A stretch of DNA of 64,000 nt, taken from DAOMFB01 sp963721385. Lineage in GTDB: Bacteria > Acidobacteriota > Thermoanaerobaculia > UBA5066. Under the pieces are notes generated by a model. That model was given only the letters and a program-made list of their open reading frames with translations, was not told where the DNA came from and did no database searches. The stretch spans positions 930,001 through 994,000 of the forward strand of contig CAVRJB010000013.1 of the NCBI GenBank assembly GCA_963721385.1. The letters are read 5' to 3'. Positions within the stretch are counted from its first letter, which is position 1, and each line of letters begins with the position of its first letter. The translations under genes were made by a program, and so were the position numbers. Positions 26,178 to 34,660 of the stretch are shown here, in pieces.

Positions 26178-26194
26178 GAAGCAAACCGCTTGCC
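26178..26194 (-). promoter_or_regulatory. sigma-54 promoter candidate for the PEGA gene
   Basis: Minus strand reads AGGCAAGCGGTTTGCTT. GG and GC are separated by exactly 10 nt, and the -12 half TTTGCT fits the consensus. It lies about 70 nt upstream of ATG 26109. The -24 half deviates at two positions. Confidence 0.4.
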
Positions 26195-26303
26195 TCTCCC
26201 CAATGCGGGACGAGCGTCACCTTTCGGACTCATCGCCGATCGCTCAGACAACCCCACAAGTCCTTATTCTTTAGCGGCTTACCGCGCCACACGAGAAACC
26301 GCG

Positions 26304-27123
26304 TCATCGCGACGGAACACCCGTAAGAAGAACCCGCAGGCGCTCGACGAACGAGAGGCGCGCCCGAGGAAGGTCGGCCGACGGACCCATCCGCGCGGCG
26401 AGACCCGCGAGGGACGCTCCCACGAGCGCGGATGCCGGGACGACCCAGTAGCCCTCGGCGGCGGTCGTCTCTCCGGGAAGCGTCATCCGCCGGAACGAGT
26501 TGAGCCCTGCCATGTACCCCGTGTAGTCGCGGGCGCCGTTCTGGGAGACGAATGCCCGGCCGGCCCGCGCCTTCGTCTCCGCGAACTCTCCGCAGTCGAA
26601 GAGGAAATTCGGGCGGATCGGCTGCGACACCTCGTAGAACGCGACGGTCGCCCCCGCGAGCGCCGGCTCCTCCGTCGGCGGCGAGCGCGACGAACGCCGC
26701 AGCGAGCGCGCGATGATCCGGGTGGATCTCCACGGGAGACGGGACGAAGACGAGATCGGGCCGGACCGCCGCGATCTCGCGGGCGAGCGCCGCACGGAGC
26801 CGAGGCGCGTCGTCGCCGAGCCCGCGGTCGCGGAAGCCCGCTTCGCGCACCTCTCCGCCGCCGAGCGCCGCGAGCGCCGCGCGCGACTCGGCGAGCCGGG
26901 TCGCCGCGATCCGGCGCCGCTCTCCGGCGTCGGCGATGTCGCCGGCGCCGTCGGTCAGGACGACGACCGTCACGGCCGCGCCCCGGGCGGCGAGGGACGC
27001 GAGCGCGGCGCCGCAGCCGAAGACCTCGTCGTCGGCGTGGGGAGCGAAGACGAGGACGCGCCGGGCTTCGAACGTCGAGGCCCGGTACGGGACGAGCTGC
27101 TCTTCAGGGCTGGAGCCGGTCAT
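26304..27123 (-). CDS. PIG-L/LmbE-family deacetylase (frameshifted as read)
   Basis: The N-terminal half from ATG 27123 has the zinc-binding signature of the family: FAPHADDEVFGCG (PHxDD) and the later HPDH. After about residue 145 the natural continuation is in a frame one base away (ALAGATVAFYEVSQPIRPN... to the stop at 26304). The two join if one base is removed near the CCCCC run at 26651-26655, giving about 272 residues, normal for the family. These enzymes remove N-acetyl groups from sugars such as GlcNAc linked to lipids or small molecules. A glycan-editing role fits the surrounding glycosyltransferases. It is divergent from the next gene. Confidence 0.75.
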
Positions 27124-27275
27124 CTCCGGGCATTGCTCCCCTTACAGGCGCATTCTATCGACCGTCGAACCCGGCCTCTGCCTTGACACTCCGGGAGGGG
27201 GCGGCGAGACTGCCCGGACCCGTTTCCTGGGCGCCCGTGCCCTTTTTTCCCCGATTCCGAAGGAGGTTTCCCGCA

Positions 27276-28363
27276 TTGAACGACGATCCCGGAGGAGCGC
27301 CGCGGGTCTCGGTCGTCCTCCGGACGAAGGACCGGCCGCGGCTCCTCACCGAGGCGCTCGCGAGCCTCCGGGCGCAGACGACCTCCGACTTCGAGACGCT
27401 CGTCGTGAACGACGGCGGGGCGATCGATCCCGCGCATCCTCGAACCGGCGCCCGGCCGGGGGCTCCGCGTGGTGACGCCGCGCCGCCTCCCGGCGGGCGG
27501 ACGCGCGCGCTGAACGCCGGCCTCGCGGCCGCCTCGGGGCGCTACGTCGCCTACCTCGACGACGACGACCTCTACCGCCCCGACCACCTCGCCTTGCTCG
27601 CCGGGTTCCTCGACGGGACGGACGAGTACGGTGCGGCCTATTCGTCGGTGGAGCAGGTCGTCCAGACCCTGGGCGCGGACGGCCGTTACCACGACGCGGG
27701 AACCCGCTTCGTCTTCGGCCGCGCGTTCGACCGGGACCGGATCCTCTTCAAGAACGACGTGCCGCTGATCGCCCTCATGCACCGGCGGGAGCTCGGCGAG
27801 AGGGCCGGCGGCTTCGACGAGGCGTTCGACCTGTTCGAAGACTGGGACTTCCTCGTCCGTCTCTCGCGGATCACACGCCTCCACCATCTTCCCGCCGTGA
27901 CCGCGGCCTACCGCGTCCGCGACGACGGCTCGAACGCGACGACGGGCGCGCCGTGGCTCGGCGACCGGGCGCAGGCGGCGCGGCGGCAGCTCTTCGCTAA
28001 GCACGCGGCGCTCCGGGGGCCCGAGAGCGAGATGAAGGTGATCGACAGCCTAGACCGCGACCTCTGGGACGCCCGCGGCGAGATCCGGCGGCTCGCGGAT
28101 ACGCTCGCCGTGCGGGAGCGCGAGATCGGAGGAGACCCGCTCCGCGCCTCGCGCGGCTCGAGGAGGAGCTCCGCTCCCTTCGGGCCGACGCGGCGCGGAC
28201 CGTCCAGGCCTCGGGGGAACGGGAGGCGGCGCTGGCGAAGGATCTCTCCGACGCCGAGCGGCGGAACGGAGAGCTGGTCGCGACGCTCGACGCCGTCCAC
28301 CGCTCGCTCTGGTGGCGCCTCGCGACGCCCTGGTGGACGCTGAAGAGACTTCGCAACCGATGA
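27276..28363 (+). CDS. GT2-family glycosyltransferase (several apparent frameshifts)
   Basis: Start TTG 27276 is set by a perfect AAGGAGG at 27260-27266. The GT-A core shows RVSVVLRTKDRP, FETLVVNDGG, ALNAGLAAASGRYVAYLDDDD and FEDWDFLVRLSR. Two kinds of break are inferred. Between about 27430 and 27498 the translated residues look foreign, while the +1 frame gives I-L-E-P-A-P-G-R-G-L-R-V-V-T-P-R-R-L, the expected sequence. Near 28125-28160 the frame again shifts; the alternative frame continues a coiled coil and ends L-W-W-R-L-A-T-P-W-W-T-L-K-R-L, with TGA at 28361-28363 overlapping the next ATG. As written, the open frame instead ends at 28343. Function: sugar transfer in the polysaccharide locus. 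Confidence 0.7.
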
Positions 28364-30369
28364 CGCCGGCGCCCCCCGTCCGCTGCGACGTCGTCGTCCC
28401 GGTCTACAACGCGCTCCGCTCGACGAAGCACTGCCTGAGGAGCGTCCGGAAGTTCGCGCCGCCGTGGGCCCGCCTCGTCGTCGTCAACGACGCGAGCGAC
28501 GCGGAGACAACGGCGTTCCTCCGGAGCGAGCCGGGGATCGTCCTCCTCGAAAACCCCGTCAACCTCGGGTTCGTGAAGAGCGCCAACCGCGGCCTCCTCT
28601 TCTCCGACGCGCCCTGGGTCTGCCTCCTGAACAGCGACACGCTCCTGACGGACGGCGCCCTCGAGCGGATGGTGGCCCGCGCCGAGAAGGACGCCTCGAT
28701 CGGCCTCTGCTGCCCGCTCTCGAACGGCGCCGTGAACCTCTCGGTGAAGTTGCCGCCGGGCGAGGACGTCTTCTCGTTCGGCGCACGCGTCGCCCGGACG
28801 AGCCCGGCTCTCTACCCCGACGCCGTGACGGTCGTCGGCTTCTGTCTCCTCGTGAGGCGGGAGGTGATCCGGACGCTCGGCGTCTTCGACGAGGCGTTCG
28901 GCCGCGGGTACGGCGAGGAGACCGACCTGCATTACCGCGCGCGGGCCGCCGGCTGGCGGTGCGTCGTCGCCGACGACACCTTCGTCTACCACCGGCACGG
29001 GGCGAGCTTCGCTGACGGCGGCGAGAGAACCCGGAAGAACCTCGAGATCGTGATGAGCCGGTGGGGGGCGCTCCACCGCCGGGAGCTCGCCGCGTTCGAC
29101 CGGACGAACGCCCTCGGGGCCGTCCGCGACGCGAGCACCTTCGCCTGGACCCTTCCCGACGACCGGCCGGAGGCGGAGCACGACGTCCTCTTCGTCCTCC
29201 CGATGTTCGGAATCGCGGGCGGCGTCTCGGCCGTCCTCGAGCTCGTGAACGCGCTGATCCTCGACGGCGTCCGGGCCGGGATCGTCGTGACCGGCGAGGC
29301 GCACCCCGAGATCGCGAGCGAGCGCTACTTCGAGCCCTACCGGATGACGCCCGCGGAGCTGATCGAGCGGTGCCCGCCGACGAAGCTCCTCGTCGCGACC
29401 GCGTACCAGACGGTCCCGGTCGTCGCCGTCGTGGCCGGCCGGCGCCCCGGCGTGCAGACGGCCTACTTCGTCCAGGACTACGAGGGGTGGTTCGGGGCGG
29501 ACGGGCCGGAGGTCGTCGGGGACACCTACGCGCTGATCCCGCGGATGACGGCCGTCTCGACCTGGCTCGCCGACGAGATCGCGAGGCGGCACGGCCTCCG
29601 GCCGGTGCCGGTGCCGATCAGCGCGGACCCGGATGTCTTCCACCCGCGCGGCGCGAAGCCCGCCGCGCCGCCGGTCCGGATCGCCGCGATGCTCCGCTGC
29701 GAGGAGCGCCGCGGCATGGCCACCCTCCTCCCCGCTCTCGCCGAGGTCGCGCGCCGTCCCGACGTCGAGGTGGTGCTGTTCGGGCTCGAGCGCGTCCCGC
29801 CGGACGCCTCGTTTCCGCACCGCCACGTCGGGGTCCTGCCGAAGGAGGGCGTGGCGGCCCTCCTGGCGTCCGCCCACGTCGTGATCGACCCTTCGCACTA
29901 CCAGGGCTTCGGCCTCGTGGGGCTCGAGGCACTGTCGTGCGGCACCGCGTGCGTCCTGACCGACAGCGGCGGGGTGAGTGAGTACGCGATCGGCGGCGAG
30001 AACGCTCTCGTCGTCCCGCCCCGCGACCCGGGGGCGATCGCGCGGGCCGTCCTCCGGCTCGTCGACGACCCGGCGCTCCGCGAGAGGCTGGCCGCCGCCG
30101 GACTCCAGGCCGCCCGCCGGTTCACCTGGGAGCGGACGGCCGCGCGCTACCGGGATTTCATGGCGTCGCTGCCACCGGCCGAGCCGCCGTCGCCCCGCGA
30201 GCGGGCGCTCCTCGATCTCCTGGGACGGGAGATCTGCCGGAGGTCCCCTCCCGCACCGGACGCCCGGGAAGACCTCCTCTCCGCCCGGCCGACGCTCGAG
30301 GCGAATGACCACTCGAAGGCCTGGAAGCTGGTTCAGCCCTGGCGGCGGCTCAAGTCGCGCCTCCGCTGA
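28360..30369 (+). CDS. bifunctional GT2-GT4 glycosyltransferase
   Basis: 669 residues from ATG 28360, overlapping the corrected stop of the upstream gene (ATGA). Residues 1 to ~270 are a GT2 domain: DVVVPVYNA, LVVVNDASD, NLGFVKSANRGL, LLNSDTLL (DxD position), and GYGEETDLHYRARAAGW. Residues ~285-640 are a WsaF/GT4-like domain: VLFVLPMFGIAGGVSAV, YFVQDYEGWF, ALIPRMTAVS, DPSHYQGFGLVGLEALSCGTA. The C-terminus ends with an S-K-A-W-K-L-x-x-P-W motif. Two active domains in one chain suggest alternate addition of two sugars in a repeat unit. Confidence 0.88.
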   Translation: MTPAPPVRCDVVVPVYNALRSTKHCLRSVRKFAPPWARLVVVNDASDAETTAFLRSEPGIVLLENPVNLGFVKSANRGLLFSDAPWVCLLNSDTLLTDGALERMVARAEKDASIGLCCPLSNGAVNLSVKLPPGEDVFSFGARVARTSPALYPDAVTVVGFCLLVRREVIRTLGVFDEAFGRGYGEETDLHYRARAAGWRCVVADDTFVYHRHGASFADGGERTRKNLEIVMSRWGALHRRELAAFDRTNALGAVRDASTFAWTLPDDRPEAEHDVLFVLPMFGIAGGVSAVLELVNALILDGVRAGIVVTGEAHPEIASERYFEPYRMTPAELIERCPPTKLLVATAYQTVPVVAVVAGRRPGVQTAYFVQDYEGWFGADGPEVVGDTYALIPRMTAVSTWLADEIARRHGLRPVPVPISADPDVFHPRGAKPAAPPVRIAAMLRCEERRGMATLLPALAEVARRPDVEVVLFGLERVPPDASFPHRHVGVLPKEGVAALLASAHVVIDPSHYQGFGLVGLEALSCGTACVLTDSGGVSEYAIGGENALVVPPRDPGAIARAVLRLVDDPALRERLAAAGLQAARRFTWERTAARYRDFMASLPPAEPPSPRERALLDLLGREICRRSPPAPDAREDLLSARPTLEANDHSKAWKLVQPWRRLKSRLR

Positions 30370-31426
30370 TCGAGGCCTCGTCGAGAACGCGCCCGGTCGC
30401 GAGGTCGAAAGCCCGGGCGAACCACTGCGTCCCCTCGATCGAGCGACGGAAGTCCGCCGGCGGCCACCACGCCTCGACTCCGGGGACGGGCACCGCCAGG
30501 ACGATCGGCCGGAAGTTCGGGAGGGGCGAGAGAGCCACGGCGGCCGGAGTACCGCCCGCGAGGCGGAGCCCCCGCTCCCCGAGGGGCGGCGGGGGCGGCA
30601 ATGCCCAGCAAGGCGCCGCGGCGAGTGCCGCGAGCGCCCGTTCGCCGCGTTCCCCGAAGTGAACCCGGAAGTAGCGCCGCTCCGATTCCGCGAACCACCC
30701 GGCGGCGCGCGGCTCCTGCCGGGCGCTCTGGTTGTAGACGTGGACGACCCGGGAACCTCCGGCGTACCGAAGCCGCCCCCCCGCTCTCCTCAGCCGCCGC
30801 TGCCAGTCGTTCTCCTCGTAGTAGAGCGGATAGCCGTCATCGAAACGTCCGACGGCCTCGAACGTGCTCCGCCGCGTCGCGAAGAGGGCCCCCGAGAGGG
30901 CGCCGGCGTCGATCGTCCGTCCGGCGAGAGCCGCGTCGAAGGCGCGGCGGACGCGCCGCACGTCGCGGCGGAAAAGGGCGCCTCCCGCCGCGGGATCGAG
31001 GGCGAGGCGGCGGCGAACGAGCTCGAGAGGATGCGGCTCCTCGAACGGCGGAATCAGGAGGCTCTCGCCCTCGTCGAGAAAAAAGGCCGGGCCGGCGGCG
31101 ACAGGCTCCGCCGTCTCGAGCGCCGCGAGGAGCGGCGGCAGCGAGCCGGGCGGGAAGACGAGGTCGGGGTTGGCGAAGAGGAGCGTGTCGCCGCGGGCTG
31201 CGGCGACGCCGGTGTTGAGCCCGCCCGCGTAACCGAGATTCCGCCCCGGATCGAGGACGACGTCCGAAACCTCTTCGAGCGCGACTCTCTCCGCCGGCTC
31301 TCCGGAGTTCACGACGGCCACGACCTCGACGGCGAGGCCGGCGGCGGCCGCCTCGTGACGAAGGCTCTCGATCGCACGCGTCGCGAGCGCGGCCGACCTG
31401 TAGCTGACGACGATGGCCGAGATCAT
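30350..31426 (-). CDS. GT2-family glycosyltransferase (rhamnosyltransferase-like)
   Basis: 358 residues. GT-A motifs: ISAIVVSYRS at the N-terminus, DPGRNLGYAGGLNTGVAAARGD, LLFANPDLVFPPGS (metal-binding N-P-D) and FDDGYPLYYEENDWQRRLRRAG. This matches the WbbL-like group that often transfers rhamnose, though the sugar is not provable here. It overlaps the end of the upstream plus-strand GT by 20 nt (convergent) and is divergent from the GNAT gene with only 17 bp between start codons. A TAGTCT box ends 7 nt before the ATG. Confidence 0.87.
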   Translation of the reverse strand: MISAIVVSYRSAALATRAIESLRHEAAAAGLAVEVVAVVNSGEPAERVALEEVSDVVLDPGRNLGYAGGLNTGVAAARGDTLLFANPDLVFPPGSLPPLLAALETAEPVAAGPAFFLDEGESLLIPPFEEPHPLELVRRRLALDPAAGGALFRRDVRRVRRAFDAALAGRTIDAGALSGALFATRRSTFEAVGRFDDGYPLYYEENDWQRRLRRAGGRLRYAGGSRVVHVYNQSARQEPRAAGWFAESERRYFRVHFGERGERALAALAAAPCWALPPPPPLGERGLRLAGGTPAAVALSPLPNFRPIVLAVPVPGVEAWWPPADFRRSIEGTQWFARAFDLATGRVLDEASISGGAT

Positions 31427-31432
31427 CCGGGC

Positions 31433-31439
31433 TAGACTA
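31433..31439. promoter_or_regulatory. overlapping divergent -10 elements (bidirectional promoter candidate)
   Basis: CTAGACTAA: TAGACT on the plus strand (31433-31438) ends 5 nt before GTG 31444; TAGTCT on the minus strand (31439-31434) ends 7 nt before ATG 31426. Both divergent genes would use nearly the same bases as -10 and be leaderless. Confidence 0.4.
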
Positions 31440-31443
31440 ACCC

Positions 31444-32406
31444 GTGTTTTCGGTTCGCGCCGCGGGGCTCCACGACCGGCCCGCGCTCCTTTCGCTCTTC
31501 GCCTCGGCCTTTGGCCACGCGTGCGAGAGCGCGGAATGGGCGTGGAAGTACGATGAGAACCCCCGCCCGGCCGTCGCGGTCGTCGCCGTCGACGGGGACG
31601 AGGCCGTCGGCTTCTTCGGCGGAATCGGCACGCGGTACCGGGGCGCTGAAGGAGACTTCCCCGGCAACGCCTCCGGCGACATCATGACGAGCCGCCGCGC
31701 GCGCCAGCTCGGCCACCGAAATCTCTTTTCCGAGCTGGGCGAGGCGCACCGGCGCCTCAACGCGGAGCGCGGCGTCCCCTTCGACTTCGGCTTCCCGCAC
31801 GAGCGGTCGCGCCAGGTCGTGGAGCGGCTCCTCGGGTTCTGGTGCGTCGAGCCCGCTGGACAGCTCGGGCGCCCCCCCTTCCGCGGAGGCCTTCTCTCGC
31901 GGCTGCGCCGGCGCCTTCTCCGCGAGGTCCGGCGCGAGGCCTTCGGCGCCGAGCACGCCCCTCTCGCCGACGCGCTCCATCACCGGGCGGGCTGGCGGAC
32001 GGATCGCTCGGCGGACGTCCTGAACTGGCGCCTCTCACGGCCGAACGCCTCCTACCGGACGACTCAGCTCGTGGACGGCCGCGGGCGGTCGCGCGGCTAC
32101 GCGGTCGTCCGGGTCGTCAGGGAACGGGCCGTTCTCGTCGACTTCCAGCTCGCCAACGAGCGCTCCGGCGAATTCGGAGACCTCCTCGACGCGGTCTCCC
32201 GGGATCTCGACGGAACGGGAGCGTCGAAGTTGGAATTCCGCGCACCGTCCTCGGGGCTCCTCGCGTCCCGGGCCCGCGAGGAGTTCGGATTCGCCGTCGA
32301 GCCCTCGGACACGACGCTCGAGGTCCGCGCGGTCGACCCCGCCTTCGACCTCGCGAGCGCGGCGAAGGTCTTCGACTACCGCGCCCTCGACCACGACATC
32401 TACTAG
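31444..32406 (+). CDS. GNAT-family acetyltransferase
   Basis: 320 residues from GTG 31444. The N-terminal half resembles a GNAT fold: FSVRAAGLHDRPALLSLFASAFG, then AVVAVDGDEAVGFFGGIGTRY, and an acetyl-CoA-loop-like region. The C-terminal half repeats a similar beta-rich pattern (GYAVVRVVRERAVLVDFQLANERSG), so two GNAT-like halves are possible. In polysaccharide loci such proteins often N-acylate amino sugars. Its stop shares CTAG with the stop of the convergent GT gene. Confidence 0.7.
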   Translation: MFSVRAAGLHDRPALLSLFASAFGHACESAEWAWKYDENPRPAVAVVAVDGDEAVGFFGGIGTRYRGAEGDFPGNASGDIMTSRRARQLGHRNLFSELGEAHRRLNAERGVPFDFGFPHERSRQVVERLLGFWCVEPAGQLGRPPFRGGLLSRLRRRLLREVRREAFGAEHAPLADALHHRAGWRTDRSADVLNWRLSRPNASYRTTQLVDGRGRSRGYAVVRVVRERAVLVDFQLANERSGEFGDLLDAVSRDLDGTGASKLEFRAPSSGLLASRAREEFGFAVEPSDTTLEVRAVDPAFDLASAAKVFDYRALDHDIY

Positions 32407-33401
32407 CCCGCCGCGAAGATCCGTTCGAGCCGGTCGAGCACCGCCGCGACGGAGAACGTCGCCGCCACCTCGAGGCCCCGGTGCCGCCGCTCGCGCCAGA
32501 GCGCGGCGTCGTCGAGGAGGCGTGACGCCTCGCGGGCCATCGCAGCGGGATCGCCGGGCGGTACACGGCCGACCGCTTCCCCGGGGAGATCCGCGAGGGA
32601 CGGGATGTCCGAAACCACCACGGGGACTCCCGACGCCATCGCCTCGAGCGGCGGGAGGCCGAATCCCTCGGCGTCCGTCGAGGCGAACAGGAGGAGGTCG
32701 AGGCCGTGGTACCACCTGGCCATTTCGCCGACGGAAAGGGCGTGCGCGTACAGGTCGCACGGGCCCATCGCCTCCTCGGCGTCGGAGAGCGGCATCTGGC
32801 TCGCGCGATGCAGGACGACCGCGCGCCCGGCCGTACGGAGGAGCTCCACCGCGCGGAGGGCCGTCCCGACGCCCTTGAGGGGAAGTTCGAACGGCCCCAC
32901 GACGCCGATCACGGGCGGGATCTCCGGGCAGGGCCGGGGCTCGCGCGGCCGATAGTCCTCCGCCCGGAGCGTCTGGGGAAGAACGTGGTACTCGCCAGGG
33001 AACCTCGCGGAAAGGAGAGCGCGAAGATGGCGGGAGATCAGCAGCTTTGGAATCGGCTGGCGGTACGCCTCCTCGATCTCGTCGAGGCGATGGGCCACGT
33101 TTGCATAGAGGGCCTCGAAGCCCTGGCTGAAGTGGAAGATCTTCGGCGCCCGGCGGGCGCAGACGGTCGGGACCACGGTCGGAAACCAGGTGGCGACGTG
33201 GACGTCGGCCTCCGGCAGCGTGGACGCCTCGAACCGCGGCACGCCGACGACCGGCACGCGGATCGGAATCCAGTCGTGACGGGGGTTCCGCGTCACCAGG
33301 CTCACGTCGTGCCCGCGCGCCGCGAGCCCCTCGGCGTGCTCCACGATCACCTTCACGCCGCCGGACAGCTCGAGGGCCTCGACGACGTAGACGATCTTCA
33401 T
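32403..33401 (-). CDS. GT4-family glycosyltransferase
   Basis: 332 residues from ATG 33401, which overlaps the upstream stop (ATGA). GT-B features: KIVYVVEALELSGGVKVIVEHAEGL at the N-terminus (split here for length), the interdomain IGVVGPFELPLKGVGTALRAVELL, and the donor site LLLFASTDAEGFGLPPLEAMASGVPVVVSDI with the EGFGLPPLE motif typical of GT4. It is the last gene of a minus-strand operon with a methyltransferase and the exporter ATPase, so it belongs to glycan assembly. Confidence 0.9.
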   Translation of the reverse strand: MKIVYVVEALELSGGVKVIVEHAEGLAARGHDVSLVTRNPRHDWIPIRVPVVGVPRFEASTLPEADVHVATWFPTVVPTVCARRAPKIFHFSQGFEALYANVAHRLDEIEEAYRQPIPKLLISRHLRALLSARFPGEYHVLPQTLRAEDYRPREPRPCPEIPPVIGVVGPFELPLKGVGTALRAVELLRTAGRAVVLHRASQMPLSDAEEAMGPCDLYAHALSVGEMARWYHGLDLLLFASTDAEGFGLPPLEAMASGVPVVVSDIPSLADLPGEAVGRVPPGDPAAMAREASRLLDDAALWRERRHRGLEVAATFSVAAVLDRLERIFAAG

Positions 33402-34660
33402 CGCGGCCCCTCCGCAAGAAGCCAGCTCTCGGCCTCGAGATCCTCCCAGGCGACGGGGAGACCGAGGGCGAGCGCGCGCCGGGCCGCCTCCGGAACTTCG
33501 GCGCGGCCGGACGGCACCGACGCCGCTCCGAGGGTCCCCTTCCGGGTGACGGCCGCGACAAGAGCCCGCCGCCCGGTGGCAACGGCCCCGTGAAAGAGCG
33601 GGAACGCCGCGGCGAGAGCGTTCCGGGCGGGCCCCGGCGCTGTGGCCTCCGTCTGCGGGACCGATTCGAGAGGAACGTCGCCCTCCGGCTCGGCGCGGCG
33701 CGCGAGGCCCAGGAACTGGTACGTCGTCAGCTCGTCCGCGGGCAGGCGGAAGGCGGGCAGCCACGGTTCGGCGCGCGGCGGAAGGAGGGGGACGGCCTGC
33801 CACGTTTCGACCCGCCAGCCTCCCGCACGAAAGAGAGCGTCCCAGCCCGCCCGCCCCGCATAGGTCCGGTGGTCGAACGCGACGATCCCCTCCAGCGCGG
33901 GGTCCCAGCGCCCCTGAAGGACGCCCGCGAGAACCGAGACGTGCGCGCCGTTCGGCACCGAAAAAACGAGCACCGCCGCTGCCTCGCGCAGGGCCCGGAG
34001 CGCCCCGACCGGGTCGTCGAGGTGCTCCAGCACGTCCGCCGCGACGGCGACATCGAAGGGCTCCCTCAGCCGGGGCAGGGCCGACTCGAGCGGCATCGCG
34101 TGAACGCGCGACAGTCGGGTCGCGGCGACCGCGGCCGCCTCCTCGTCGATCTCGATTCCCGTCACGCGGGCCCCTCCGGCCTCGAGCGCGGCCCCGAGCG
34201 CCCCTTCGGCACAGCCCAGCTCGAGAATCCGCGCCGCGAAGGGAGGCACCAGCGCCGCCACTTCCGGCCGCGCATGCGCGCGGCGCCCCGCGAACGAGTG
34301 GACGAGGAACCCCGCGGCCGCGCGCGCCGGGCCCGGTCCCCTCACGAGCATCGCCGGCGCGGGCTCCAGCGCTCCGTCGCCCGGCCCCTGCGCGTCGAAT
34401 TCCCAGACGGCCGCGTAAGGCTCCCGCGCTCGCGCGGGGACGACGGTCGCCCCGTCGCCCAGGATCGCCGCGGCGAGCGCGCCGGGGTGGACGAGGGCCT
34501 CCGGCTCGCGGATCCTGAGGAGCGGGCCCGGACCCGCGGGGGCCCCGAACGTCACGCCGAGAGCCGCGGCCTGGGCCCGCCAGCGCGCGAGCGAGGCCCG
34601 CGCCGCGCGCCGCGCATCCGCCGGCGTGCCGCCCGCGGCGACGTCGAGGCCGATCTCCAT
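33398..34660 (-). CDS. SAM-dependent methyltransferase with N-terminal extension
   Basis: 420 residues from ATG 34660, which shares one base with the stop of the ABC ATPase gene (TGATG). The first ~150 residues are unassigned. The methyltransferase core is at about 150-290: ILELGCAEGALGAALE, VTGIEIDEEAA, PFDVAVAADVLEHLDDP and VLVFSVPNGAH. The remaining C-terminal part is not recognised. With Wzt-type exporters, methyltransferases often cap the nonreducing end of the O-chain and signal export. The position beside the Wzt-like gene makes that attractive, but it is inference. Confidence 0.82.
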   Translation of the reverse strand: MEIGLDVAAGGTPADARRAARASLARWRAQAAALGVTFGAPAGPGPLLRIREPEALVHPGALAAAILGDGATVVPARAREPYAAVWEFDAQGPGDGALEPAPAMLVRGPGPARAAAGFLVHSFAGRRAHARPEVAALVPPFAARILELGCAEGALGAALEAGGARVTGIEIDEEAAAVAATRLSRVHAMPLESALPRLREPFDVAVAADVLEHLDDPVGALRALREAAAVLVFSVPNGAHVSVLAGVLQGRWDPALEGIVAFDHRTYAGRAGWDALFRAGGWRVETWQAVPLLPPRAEPWLPAFRLPADELTTYQFLGLARRAEPEGDVPLESVPQTEATAPGPARNALAAAFPLFHGAVATGRRALVAAVTRKGTLGAASVPSGRAEVPEAARRALALGLPVAWEDLEAESWLLAEGPR

